DNA of 47,969 bases, from positions 1 to 47,969 of the forward strand of contig JBLGAC010000029.1 of the NCBI GenBank assembly GCA_047610385.1. Direction: 5' to 3'. Shown one piece after another: positions 15,580 to 23,669 of the stretch. A program made the translations under genes and the position numbers. Numbering within the stretch: position 1 is the stretch's first letter; each line of letters begins with the position of its first letter. The notes beneath the pieces were generated by a model, which was given only the letters and a program-made list of their open reading frames with translations, was not told the origin of the DNA and did no database searches. Source of the stretch: JBOCEF01 sp047610385. GTDB lineage: Bacteria; Pseudomonadota; Alphaproteobacteria; Rhodobacterales; Rhodobacteraceae.

Positions 15580-16272
15580 ATGGACCTGACCGCGCTGGGC
15601 TTTGATGCCGACGACACGCTTTGGCACAATGAAAGCCTGTTCCGCCTGACCCATGACCGGTTTGCGGCGCTGCTGGACGGGCACGCCGACCGCACCGACA
15701 TCGACGCGAAGATGCTGGAGGCGGAAACCCGCAATCTGGCGTTCTACGGCTATGGCGTCAAAGGCTTCACCCTGTCGATGATCGAAACCGCGACTGAGAT
15801 TTGCGGCGATGCCCTGCCCGCATCAGCCATCCAGAACATCCTCAGCTTTGGGCGCGAAATGCTGACCCATCCCGTGGATTGCCTGCCCGGCGTCGCTGAC
15901 ACGCTGCAAGCGTTGGCCGGGCGCTATGCGCTGATTGTGATCACCAAGGGCGATCTGTTCGATCAGGAACGCAAGCTTGCGCAATCGGGTCTTGGCGATC
16001 TGTTCGACGGCGTGGAAATCGTGTCCGAGAAAACCGCCGCCACCTATCGCGGGGCCTTCGCGCGCCACGGCGCTGGGGCGGACCGTGCGATGATGATCGG
16101 CAATTCGCTGAAATCTGATGTGAACCCGGCGCTTGAAGCCGGGGCATGGGGCGTCCACATCCCATACCACGTCACCTGGGCGCTCGAACACGCCGACGCC
16201 CCTGAGGCCCACCCGAAATTCCGCCGCCTGTCCCGGCTGGCAGAGCTGCCCGCTTTGATCAACGCGCTGTGA
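15580..16272 (+). CDS. HAD family hydrolase
   Basis: This 230-residue haloacid-dehalogenase-superfamily phosphatase carries motif I FDADDTLWHNE (nucleophile Asp9, acid Asp11), a helical cap (residues ~20-100), motif II VITKGD, a Lys in the YRGAFARHG/SEKTAATY region and motif IV IGNSLKSDVNPALEAGAWGV. The Asp in NSLKSD should hold Mg2+. The family hydrolyses small phosphoesters in the cytoplasm, and the substrate is not evident. It precedes the MDR oxidoreductase gene by 35 nt on the same strand, so co-transcription is likely. Confidence 0.88.
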   Translation: MDLTALGFDADDTLWHNESLFRLTHDRFAALLDGHADRTDIDAKMLEAETRNLAFYGYGVKGFTLSMIETATEICGDALPASAIQNILSFGREMLTHPVDCLPGVADTLQALAGRYALIVITKGDLFDQERKLAQSGLGDLFDGVEIVSEKTAATYRGAFARHGAGADRAMMIGNSLKSDVNPALEAGAWGVHIPYHVTWALEHADAPEAHPKFRRLSRLAELPALINAL

Positions 16273-16307
16273 CCCGCGCCCCCAATCCCCAATCGACGGA
16301 GACGACC

Positions 16308-17336
16308 ATGACCCTGCCCGAAACTATGTCCGCGCTGGTGCAGCGCGAAAGCGGCTATGCTGGCACCTCTACCGGCCTGATGCTGGACGATCTGAACAAA
16401 TGGGCCGAATTGGTCACGATCCCGACGCCCAAGCCCGGACCGGGGCAGGTGGTGATCAAGGTAGCACTGTCGCCGGTGAACCCGTCGGACGTGCATTTCC
16501 TGAAGGGCGAATATGGCCAGCCGCGCGTCAAAGGCGCCCCCGCTGGCTTTGAGGCATGTGGCACCGTGGTCGCCGCTGGTGCCGGGGCCGAAGGGCTGAT
16601 CGGCAAGCGCGTGTCCTTTGTCGCCACCGCATCCGGCGCCTGGGCGGAATACGCCATGACCGACGGCGTCCGCTGCATTCCCCTGCGCGACGACGTGCGC
16701 GATGAGGACGGCGCCGCGCTGATCGTCAACCCGCTGACCGCGTTGGCCATGTTCGACATCGCACGCCGCGCCAAGGCCGAATCCTTCATCGCCACCGCCG
16801 GGGGCAGCCAGTTGGGCAAGCTGCTGGCCGGTCTGGCGCGCGATCACAACCTGCCCATGATCGGCGTGGTGCGCCGCATGGACGCCGCCGAAGACCTGCT
16901 GACCTATGGCGCGACCGCCGCCTTGGCCACTGAGGATCCTGAGTTCCAGACCAAGATGCTGGCCACGTTCAAGGCATTGAAACCGCGGGTGATGCTCGAT
17001 GCCGTTGGCGATCAGATCACCGCGGACATGTTCGCCGCGATGCCTGCCCGAGCGCGCTGGATCAACTACGGCAAGATCGCCACTGAGGCGCCGAAGCTGA
17101 CCGAAATGGGCCAGCTGATCTTCATGAGCAAGCAGATCGAAGGCTTCTGGCTCAGCAAATGGATGGTCGAAGAAACCCCCGAAATCCGTATGGCCGTGGT
17201 GATGGAGGCGCAGGAGCGGTTCGCCTCCGGCACCTGGAAAATCGACGAGGCCGCGCGCCTGTCCCTTTCGGACGCGCTGACCGGCCTTGCCCCGGCATTG
17301 CAGGCGGGCGGCGGCAAAGTGTTCATCGCGCCGTGA
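16308..17336 (+). CDS. Zinc-less MDR-family oxidoreductase (quinone oxidoreductase-like)
   Basis: This 342-residue medium-chain dehydrogenase/reductase has an N-terminal GroES-like domain (GQVVIKVALSPVNPSDVHFL, GFEACGTVVAAGAGAEGLIG) and a Rossmann domain (IATAGGSQLGKLLAGLARDH). The zinc-ligand Cys/His pattern of true alcohol dehydrogenases is absent, as in quinone oxidoreductase/enoyl reductase members. The ATG before TLPETMSALVQRE has GGAG 7 nt upstream; an upstream in-frame GTG would add 13 residues and was rejected. It probably uses NADPH to reduce an activated alkene or quinone. Function beyond the family is not visible. Confidence 0.85.
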   Translation: MTLPETMSALVQRESGYAGTSTGLMLDDLNKWAELVTIPTPKPGPGQVVIKVALSPVNPSDVHFLKGEYGQPRVKGAPAGFEACGTVVAAGAGAEGLIGKRVSFVATASGAWAEYAMTDGVRCIPLRDDVRDEDGAALIVNPLTALAMFDIARRAKAESFIATAGGSQLGKLLAGLARDHNLPMIGVVRRMDAAEDLLTYGATAALATEDPEFQTKMLATFKALKPRVMLDAVGDQITADMFAAMPARARWINYGKIATEAPKLTEMGQLIFMSKQIEGFWLSKWMVEETPEIRMAVVMEAQERFASGTWKIDEAARLSLSDALTGLAPALQAGGGKVFIAP

Positions 17337-17522
17337 TTGCCAAAGGGGCGCGCGGGTCCAACCGGCGCGCCCTGCCGACGCCTGTCGGCGCGGCTCCGGG
17401 GGGCTCGATGCCCCTCGGGGGCGCTGCGCTGGAATAGCAGCGCTTCGGACATGTCAGGGGTTGCGTAGGCGCAGCTTCGATGCACAGTGCTTTAAAACAA
17501 CGTTTCAGGGAATCTTTCATCT

Positions 17523-18482
17523 ATGGCCCTTCCGCCGATCCTTCAGTCGCTGCGCCTTCCGGCCGTCGCCTCTCCGCTGTTCATCATCTCAAACCCCGAT
17601 CTGGTGATCGCCCAGTGCAAGGCAGGCGTGGTGGGGTCTTTCCCCGCGCTCAACGCCCGGCCCGAACCGAACCTTCACGCGTGGCTGGACCGGATCACCG
17701 ATGAACTGGACGCCTACAACCAGGCCAATCCTGACGCGCCCGCCGCGCCCTATGCGGTGAATCAGATCGTGCACCGGTCCAACAACCGTCTGATGCATGA
17801 CGTTGAGGCTTGCGTGAAGCACAAGGTGCCGATCGTGATCACCTCGCTGGGCGCGCAGAAAGAAGTGTTCGACGCGGTCCATTCCTATGGTGGGATCGTG
17901 CTGCATGACGTGATCAACAACAAATTCGCGAAAAAGGCCGTCGAAAAGGGCGCTGACGGGCTGGTTGCGGTGGCATGGGGTGCGGGTGGCCATGCGGGGC
18001 TGCTGTCGCCCTTCGCGCTCGTGAACGAAATTCGCGCTTGGTATGATGGGCCGCTGCTGCTGTCAGGCTCAATTGCGTCGGGCGGTGCCATTCTGGCGGC
18101 GCAGGCGATGGGCGCAGATCTGGCCTATATCGGCTCACCATTCATCGCCACGACCGAAGCTGCCGCGAGCGATGAATACAAGCAGAGCATCGTCGACAGC
18201 GGGGCTGAGGACATCATTTATTCCAACCTCTTCACTGGGATCCATGGCAACTACCTGCGCAAATCCATCGAAAACGCCGGGATGGACCCGGAAAATCTGC
18301 CAGTGTCCGACCCGTCCAAGATGAACTTTGCGTCGGGCGGCAACACTGAGGCCAAGGCATGGAAAGACATCTGGGGCTGCGGTCAGGGCATCGACACCGT
18401 GGACCGGGTGATGCCAGCGGGTGAATTGGTGGCGCGCTACATCACCGAATATGAGGCGGCGCGCAAACGTCTGTGCGCCTGA
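17523..18482 (+). CDS. NAD(P)H-dependent flavin oxidoreductase / nitronate monooxygenase family
   Basis: This 319-residue TIM-barrel flavoprotein of the NMO/2-nitropropane dioxygenase family begins LPPILQSLRLPAVASPLFII and has the phosphate-binding segments AVAWGAGGHAGLLSPFALV and SGSIASGGAILAAQAMGADL followed by AYIGSPFIAT. The GGHAG motif with its His is the family's catalytic/FMN region. Members oxidise nitronates or act as NAD(P)H:quinone reductases in the cytoplasm. It ends 4 nt before the PLP-fold gene, so the two are very likely one operon. The 186-nt gap upstream is GC-rich and non-coding. Confidence 0.88.
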   Translation: MALPPILQSLRLPAVASPLFIISNPDLVIAQCKAGVVGSFPALNARPEPNLHAWLDRITDELDAYNQANPDAPAAPYAVNQIVHRSNNRLMHDVEACVKHKVPIVITSLGAQKEVFDAVHSYGGIVLHDVINNKFAKKAVEKGADGLVAVAWGAGGHAGLLSPFALVNEIRAWYDGPLLLSGSIASGGAILAAQAMGADLAYIGSPFIATTEAAASDEYKQSIVDSGAEDIIYSNLFTGIHGNYLRKSIENAGMDPENLPVSDPSKMNFASGGNTEAKAWKDIWGCGQGIDTVDRVMPAGELVARYITEYEAARKRLCA

Positions 18483-18486
18483 TCCG

Positions 18487-19407
18487 ATGACCGCCGGGCT
18501 GCCCCGCGCCGAAGACGCTGTGGCGGCGACGGCGCGGCTGGCGGGCCATGCGCCGATCACCGATCTGACCCCCTGGCCGCGGCTTTCGGCGCGGCTGGGG
18601 GTCGATGTGCGGGTGAAACGCGATGATCGGCTGCCCGGCGGGACCATGTTTCGTGGGGCGGCCAACGCGGTGCTGGCGGCATCGCCCGGCGCGCTGACCC
18701 AAGGGCTGATCGCGGCCAGCAACGGGCCGTTTGGCGCGGCGGTGGCGGAAATGGCCCTGCGGCTGTCGGTCCACGCCACCATCGTGTTGCCCGAAGACGC
18801 GCCTGATTTCACCGCCCCCCACGCCCGCGTTCTGCGCGTGCCCGGCACCCATGCCGATGCGCGGGCTGCGGCCGCCATCCGCGCCCATGCCGAAGGTCTG
18901 CGCCTGATCGACGCCGCCTCAGCCGAGGCGATGGCCGGGACTGCGACCGCCGCCCTTGAGGCGCTGGGCCAATGGCCCGAACTGGACGCCATGGTCGCGG
19001 CGGCGGCATCGGGTGCGCTGTGCGCCGGGCTGGCATTGGGGCTGCGGGGCGCGCGCAGCACGGCGCGGCTGGTGGCGGCGGCCCCGCAGGCCTGCCCGTC
19101 CTTGCGCGAAAGCCTGACCGCGGCGCATGCCGTCGCCGCCCCCTGCGCCCCCACCCGCGCCGCCATTCTGCGCGCCGGGGTCACGCCAGAGGCGCCGGGC
19201 GCCTATCTGATTCTGGCGCGCGCCATGGACAGCTTCACCGACTTGTCTGAGGACGAAATCACCGCCGCCGAAGCGTTCCTGATCGCGGGCGATGCGCCTG
19301 ATGGGCTGGGGGCGGGGGCGGGCACGGTGTTGCCGCTTGCCGCGCTTTTGCATCGGGGGCCGGAGCTGTTCGCTGCCCGTGTGGTGCTGATTGCGTCGGG
19401 CGGCTGA
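18487..19407 (+). CDS. PLP-fold (threonine dehydratase/D-cysteine desulfhydrase-like) protein lacking the Schiff-base lysine
   Basis: This 306-residue protein follows the fold-type II layout of threonine dehydratases and D-cysteine desulfhydrases. It has TDLTPWPRLSARLGVDVRVKR followed by DDRLPGGTMFRGAANAVL, then IAASNGPFGAAVAEMALRLS, VHATIVLPEDAP and a later AAAASGALCAGLALGLRG loop. In relatives the SFKxRGA or GGNKxRK segment provides the PLP-binding lysine. Here the aligned residue is Met54 (codon ATG at 18646), and the later loop lacks the usual SGGG. The frame is intact and GC-rich like its neighbours. It may bind PLP without catalysis, bind another ligand, or be a diverged enzyme. The start 4 nt after the flavoprotein stop was preferred to one inside that gene. 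Confidence 0.75.
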   Translation: MTAGLPRAEDAVAATARLAGHAPITDLTPWPRLSARLGVDVRVKRDDRLPGGTMFRGAANAVLAASPGALTQGLIAASNGPFGAAVAEMALRLSVHATIVLPEDAPDFTAPHARVLRVPGTHADARAAAAIRAHAEGLRLIDAASAEAMAGTATAALEALGQWPELDAMVAAAASGALCAGLALGLRGARSTARLVAAAPQACPSLRESLTAAHAVAAPCAPTRAAILRAGVTPEAPGAYLILARAMDSFTDLSEDEITAAEAFLIAGDAPDGLGAGAGTVLPLAALLHRGPELFAARVVLIASGG

Positions 19408-19434
19408 ACGCTTGGGGCGGCTGAGGGGCACATG

Positions 19435-19461
19435 AAAAAGGGCGGCCCATGCAGGCCGCCC
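19435..19461 (-). terminator. Intrinsic terminator of the porin gene
   Basis: On the minus strand an 8-bp perfect stem (GGGCGGCC on both strands, arms 19440-19447 and 19454-19461) with a 6-nt loop is followed by five T residues (19435-19439). It lies 27 nt past the porin stop at 19489. It also separates the porin from the convergent PLP-fold gene. Confidence 0.85.
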
Positions 19462-19488
19462 CTTCGCTGTGATGCTGATCGGGTTGGA

Positions 19489-20454
19489 TCAGAAATTCAG
19501 GCTCATCCACGCAAGGGCGCTGTAGCCCGTGGTGTCGCCGTTATCAGCATGGGCGACGCCCGCGCTGGTGCTGACACCGGGGGCCAAGGCGTAGGTCGCC
19601 CAGCCCGCGAAAGTGTCGGTGTCGGGCGCGGCGTCTTTTTCGGTCAGCGCGTAGCCGCCCGCGAAGGTCCACGGGCCGGTCTTGTAGGCAGCGCCGAGGG
19701 TGTAATCGTTGGTCTCGTCGAAGTTCTGTTCCCAGTACGCCGCGAGGGTGAAGCCCGAATAGGTCCCCTCACCACCGAACGAGAAGGTGTCCTGCGCGCC
19801 AGTCGCGGTGTCGATGTTGATCCAGCCACCCGCGGCGGCATAGGTCACGTCGCCGTAGCCGCCATCATAGCGCATCGCCAAGGCATAGGCGGAATCGCCG
19901 TCGCCGGAGAACTGGCCATCATTGGCGCCATCGGTGTTCACGTCGGGGATATACGACGCGCCTGCCGAAAAGCCGTAGAATGACGGGCTCTGGTAATGGA
20001 TGCCCATGTCGTCGCCGGTGCCGTCCAAAGTGCCGGACAGGCCCTGCAGCACGTCGTCGTCATAATAGCCGATTTTGGTGCCGGGGGCGTAAAGCACACC
20101 GGCCGCCATCTCAGTTTTCACCTGGTCGTTGCCGCCGATCATGATCGCGCCGAACGTGCCGGACACGCGGGCCCAGTTTTCGTCGATCTGATCGGTGGTG
20201 GAGAAGGCTTCGAGCTCCACCCGGCCATCGAAGGTCAGACCATTGTCGGACGTGCCCTTGAACTTGAAGTGGATTTCGCCGTCACGGATGACGCCGAACT
20301 TGGTATCGTCGGCGCTGGTGGCGTCGTCGACAACGCCTGCGCCGATGTGCATGTAGCCACCGACAGAAGCCTTCAAAGGCTCAGCCGCGAGGGCCCCGGT
20401 GGCGAAAAGAGCGGCGGCCGAGCAGGCAGCCGTGAACGTGGTGATGCGGGTCAT
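19489..20454 (-). CDS. Rhodobacter-type outer-membrane porin
   Basis: This 321-residue protein has a signal peptide (MTRITTFTAACSAAALFATG...LA). Alternating beta-strands follow, rich in Gly, Asp and aromatics (GGYMHIGAGV, DGEIHFKFKGTSDNGLTF, FGAIMIGGNDQVKTEMAAGV, FGGEGTYSGFTLAAYWEQN). It ends in ...YSALAWMSLNF, whose C-terminal Phe is the outer-membrane beta-barrel assembly signal. It should form a trimeric 16-stranded general diffusion pore. GGAG precedes the ATG; the longer frame upstream would add 63 unrelated residues. It is followed by a strong terminator and transcribed alone. Confidence 0.92.
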   Translation of the reverse strand: MTRITTFTAACSAAALFATGALAAEPLKASVGGYMHIGAGVVDDATSADDTKFGVIRDGEIHFKFKGTSDNGLTFDGRVELEAFSTTDQIDENWARVSGTFGAIMIGGNDQVKTEMAAGVLYAPGTKIGYYDDDVLQGLSGTLDGTGDDMGIHYQSPSFYGFSAGASYIPDVNTDGANDGQFSGDGDSAYALAMRYDGGYGDVTYAAAGGWINIDTATGAQDTFSFGGEGTYSGFTLAAYWEQNFDETNDYTLGAAYKTGPWTFAGGYALTEKDAAPDTDTFAGWATYALAPGVSTSAGVAHADNGDTTGYSALAWMSLNF

Positions 20455-20591
20455 TGTCAATGCTCCGAAAAAGCAAGGGGGAGGGCAAGGGGATGGACGA
20501 ACGCCGCCCGTCTCCTTCCCTCTCAGATGGCACCGCGGATGGGCTTCGCACGTCTGCCTTACAACATTCCTGTCACGTTTCTGAAAGCTGT

Positions 20592-20606
20592 TGTTGCGAT
20601 GCAACA
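20592..20606. promoter_or_regulatory. Palindrome upstream of the porin gene
   Basis: TGTTGC-GAT-GCAACA is a perfect 6-3-6 inverted repeat, 138 nt upstream of the porin ATG and 19 nt beyond the 3' end of the MBL gene. Its position fits an operator in the porin promoter region. No regulator is identified. Confidence 0.35.
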
Positions 20607-20624
20607 GATGACGCAGCGTCTTGC

Positions 20625-21617
20625 TTATTCCGACCAGCGCCACAAGGCGGGCACAAAGCGATATGCCGCCCCTTCGCGCACGATATGCCCAACGCCGGGG
20701 AACGGGAAATGATAGCCGACAACCACCATTTCTTCGGTCGCGGCCATGTCCAGCAGGCGCTTGCGGGTGTTCACCGCCTGCGCCCCGTCCAGATCAAAGC
20801 CAAAGATCCATTCGGGCCGCTCCAGGCTGACATAGCCGTGGTTGAGCGCGTCGCCAATCACCAGCATTTTCGCGCCCGCGCTTTCCACGGCCAGCGACAT
20901 GTGGCCAAACGTGTGGCCGGGCGTGTCAATCATGGTCATGCCGGGCGCGATCTCAGCCCCGTTGGCGACGGTGGCGATGCGGTCGATTTCTTCCAATGGG
21001 CGCAACGCGTTCTGGGCCCCGGCGACAAAGGCCTGCATCCCCTCAGGCACGCTGTCGAACCGGTCTGAGGCCATCCACCAGTCGCGCTCAGCCGCGCCGA
21101 TATGGTGCATGGCTTCGGGCATGCGCGGCTCATCAAAGTCATCCATCGACCCCCAGACATGGTCGGGATGCGCATGGGTCAATGCCACGTCGGTGACGTC
21201 GCTGGCGGACATGCCCGCCGCCTCCATGTTCGCCAGCAGTTTGCCGGCGGTGGGCTGGAATTTCTCGCCTGAGCCGACATCGGTCAGCACCATCCGATCC
21301 CCCTGCCGCACGATCACATGGTTGGTGTGGGCGTAGTTGACATCAGGGTCCAGGAACCGGGCCTTGAGGAAGGCCTTCACCTCCTCAGGGTCCGCATTCA
21401 CGCCCAGCAAGTTTGCGGGGGTGGTCAGATTGCCGTCGGAGACGATGGTCACCTCAGCGTCGCCCAGCGTGAACCGGAACCAGCCCGCGTTCTGCGCGGC
21501 GGCGGCGCTGCGGGCGGTCAGGATGCTTGGCAGCGCCAAAGCAGGCGCAAGCGCGGCAAGCCGCAGGATGTCGCGGCGCGACGGGACAAAGCGGAAGGCA
21601 TTGGGATGGAGGCTCAT
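20625..21617 (-). CDS. Tat-exported metallo-beta-lactamase-fold hydrolase
   Basis: This 330-residue protein carries a twin-arginine signal (SRRDILRLAA at residues 13-22, hydrophobic core, ARSAAAA), so it is folded before export to the periplasm. The MBL metal motif is complete: THAHPDHVWG, a later His in DTPGHTFGHM, the bridging Asp in VIGDALNHG, and a C-terminal VVGYHFPFPGVGH His. It is most like the quorum-quenching-lactonase/arylsulfatase-like MBL clade, but a lactonase role is not shown. The chosen ATG (MSLHPNAFRFVPSRRD) puts the Tat motif in the normal place; the frame upstream runs antisense to the glycosyltransferase. The gene is divergent from that glycosyltransferase. Confidence 0.87.
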   Translation of the reverse strand: MSLHPNAFRFVPSRRDILRLAALAPALALPSILTARSAAAAQNAGWFRFTLGDAEVTIVSDGNLTTPANLLGVNADPEEVKAFLKARFLDPDVNYAHTNHVIVRQGDRMVLTDVGSGEKFQPTAGKLLANMEAAGMSASDVTDVALTHAHPDHVWGSMDDFDEPRMPEAMHHIGAAERDWWMASDRFDSVPEGMQAFVAGAQNALRPLEEIDRIATVANGAEIAPGMTMIDTPGHTFGHMSLAVESAGAKMLVIGDALNHGYVSLERPEWIFGFDLDGAQAVNTRKRLLDMAATEEMVVVGYHFPFPGVGHIVREGAAYRFVPALWRWSE

Positions 21618-21774
21618 GACGCGGGGTCTCCCTTTGGGTGTGTTCCACTGCATTGTAGTGTGGATTGCGGCCCGGGGGAAGGGTGGCGCGACCCGGCACG
21701 CTTGCTTGCGCGCCGCCAATGCGCGAGAACGCGGCAAGGCCGCTGATGCGGCGGTGCGGGGGAAGGGCGAGGCC

Positions 21775-23454
21775 ATGGCGCGCAAAACACCGAGCGGCAA
21801 AGCGCCCGCGACCCCTGACGCGCCTGAGCTTCCGCTTGGCCCCCCCGGCAGCCCCCGCGGCAGCCCCCCTGGCGGCGGCCCTGGCGGTGGTGACGTGCGC
21901 GCCAAGCCGCAAAAGCCGAAAGCCCCGCGCAAACGCCGCGCGCCCGCAGCCCCGGCGCACAACTGGCCGCAATTGACCGCGATCATGCTGCTGGCGATCT
22001 GCGCGCTGCGTCTGGTGGTCAACGCACCGGGCCTGATCCCGGTGCATTTCGACGAGGCGCAATACTGGGTTTATGGCGAGGCGTTCGATTACGGATATTT
22101 CTCCAAGCCGCCGCTGGCCGCGTGGCTGATCCGGCTGTCGACCGAAGCGTTCGGCGACACGCTGTTCGGGCTGCGGTTCTTTGCGCCGGTCTCGCATCTG
22201 GTGATTGGGGCGCTGATCTATGCCATTGGCGCCCGGCTTTATGATGCGCGCACCGGGTTCTGGGCAGCAGCTTTGTACACCGCCGGGCCGGGGGTTGTGG
22301 TCAGCGCGATGCTGATCACCACCGATCCGGTGATGATGATGGGCTGGGGCGTTGCGATGTACGCGTTCCTGCGCGCGGTTGAGCCGACCGCCCGGACCCG
22401 CGACAAACCAGCGCCGCTGCCGCCGCGTCTGGGGTGGTGGGCGCTGGCTGGGCTGGGGCTGGGCCTTGGGATGATGGCGAAATACACCGCCGCCGCCGCG
22501 GTGATCGGGGCCTTGGGTTATCTGCGCTTTTCCGCCCCGCAGCACCCTGAGGGACGGCGCGGGCCGCTGCTGGCCTTGGCCGTGGCGCTGGCGGCGCTGT
22601 CGCCAAACCTGATCTGGAACGCGGCGCACGGTTTTGCCACCATTTTGCATCTGGGCGACAATGCCGAAGTCGGCACCGCGGGCCCGTGGCTCAGGCCCGA
22701 AAAACTGGCGGAGTTCATCGGCGCGCAACTGGGCGTGATCGGCCCGGCGGCGGCGGTGGCTGGCATTGCGGGCATGGCCATGCCGATCTGGCGCCCGGCG
22801 CTGCGCGGCGATTGGAAGCTGAACCTGCTGACATGGTTCGCGGCGCCCTTGCTGATCGTCATGTCGGTTCAGGCCCTGCGCGTGGGTGCCAACGCCAACT
22901 GGGCCGCGCCCGCCTGGATCGCGGGCTGCGTGGTCGCCGCCCATCTGCTGTCCGCGCCGCGCTGGGCATGGGCGCGCTTGGCCCAGGTTGGGCTGGGGGC
23001 GTTCGTGGCGCTGGCTTTGTTGGTGATGGCGGCGATTTATTCGGTTGCTGGCGATGAGCTGGCGCGCAAGTTCGACCCGTTCAAAAAGATGCGCAATGGT
23101 GGCCCGTTTTGTGAGGTCGCGCTGTCCGCGATGGAGAACGAAGACGCCGATGCCTTGCTGATGGTGGACCGGCGGCGGTTGTCTGAATGCATGTTCCTGG
23201 GTCAGCTGGGCCTTGACGACGTGGCGATCATCGACATGGACGGGCGTGTGGACAACCATTTCGAAATGGCGGCCCCCCTGCGCCCCAACGATCCGCGCGC
23301 CTTCATCCTGATCGCTGAGAATGCAGAGCAAGCCGCCAACATCGCCGCGGGCTTTGACGACGCGGCATTCATCGGCGAGGGCGGTTTTGCCACCCATGCT
23401 GATCGCGCGGTGTCGTGGGTCCTGTGGCGGGTCGAAGGACGGCGCGCACAGTGA
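21775..23454 (+). CDS. GT39/ArnT-like membrane glycosyltransferase with Pro/Gly-rich N-terminus
   Basis: This 559-residue protein has a disordered basic head (residues 1-60, PPGSPRGSPPGGGPGGGD then a KPQKPKAPRKRR stretch). An inner-membrane glycosyltransferase core of the PMT/ArnT type follows, with a first luminal-loop HFDEAQYWVYGE containing the acidic catalytic pair and a FDYGYFSKPPLAAWLIRLS loop. Roughly ten hydrophobic helices follow and a soluble C-terminal domain starts near residue 440. Such enzymes move a sugar from a polyprenyl-phosphate donor to a lipid or protein acceptor on the periplasmic side. A very long upstream frame is antisense to the MBL gene; the ATG at MARKTPSGK was chosen from where coding composition starts. 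A 9-bp hairpin follows the stop. Confidence 0.85.
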   Translation: MARKTPSGKAPATPDAPELPLGPPGSPRGSPPGGGPGGGDVRAKPQKPKAPRKRRAPAAPAHNWPQLTAIMLLAICALRLVVNAPGLIPVHFDEAQYWVYGEAFDYGYFSKPPLAAWLIRLSTEAFGDTLFGLRFFAPVSHLVIGALIYAIGARLYDARTGFWAAALYTAGPGVVVSAMLITTDPVMMMGWGVAMYAFLRAVEPTARTRDKPAPLPPRLGWWALAGLGLGLGMMAKYTAAAAVIGALGYLRFSAPQHPEGRRGPLLALAVALAALSPNLIWNAAHGFATILHLGDNAEVGTAGPWLRPEKLAEFIGAQLGVIGPAAAVAGIAGMAMPIWRPALRGDWKLNLLTWFAAPLLIVMSVQALRVGANANWAAPAWIAGCVVAAHLLSAPRWAWARLAQVGLGAFVALALLVMAAIYSVAGDELARKFDPFKKMRNGGPFCEVALSAMENEDADALLMVDRRRLSECMFLGQLGLDDVAIIDMDGRVDNHFEMAAPLRPNDPRAFILIAENAEQAANIAAGFDDAAFIGEGGFATHADRAVSWVLWRVEGRRAQ

Positions 23455-23506
23455 TTCCAACCCACCGCTGACACCCCCGCGCCTGCCTGCGCGCAACGGG
23501 ATATGC

Positions 23507-23543
23507 CGCGGTGCCGCGAAATTTGCTTGGCACCGCGCTTTTC
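23507..23543 (+). terminator. Hairpin terminator after the glycosyltransferase gene
   Basis: A perfect 9-bp inverted repeat (CGCGGTGCC / GGCACCGCG) with a 13-nt AT-rich loop is followed by CTTTTCC. It lies 53 nt after the glycosyltransferase stop and 127 nt before potF. The short T-run makes it a likely intrinsic terminator that insulates the pot operon. Confidence 0.6.
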
Positions 23544-23669
23544 CGCCGCCTATGCTTTCGCGAACGCGGCCGGGCGGCAAGACCCGCGCCGCAGCCCGGC
23601 AGGCCCAGATGGGTCTTTGGGGCAGTACAGGCCAACAGGCCCTGAGGGGCCGTACAGGAAGGACAGATC

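Noticed and set aside
21337..21774. A 146-codon in-frame extension upstream of the glycosyltransferase gene
   Set aside because: It runs antisense through the 5' half of the Tat-signal MBL gene and has no family resemblance. The Pro/Gly-rich start at 21775 is where the coding signal begins.
21454..23580. A 708-codon open frame antisense to the glycosyltransferase gene
   Set aside because: It is rich in Arg, Gln, His and Pro with no motif or membrane helix, as expected from the mirror frame of a high-GC gene. The plus-strand frame has clear GT39 features.
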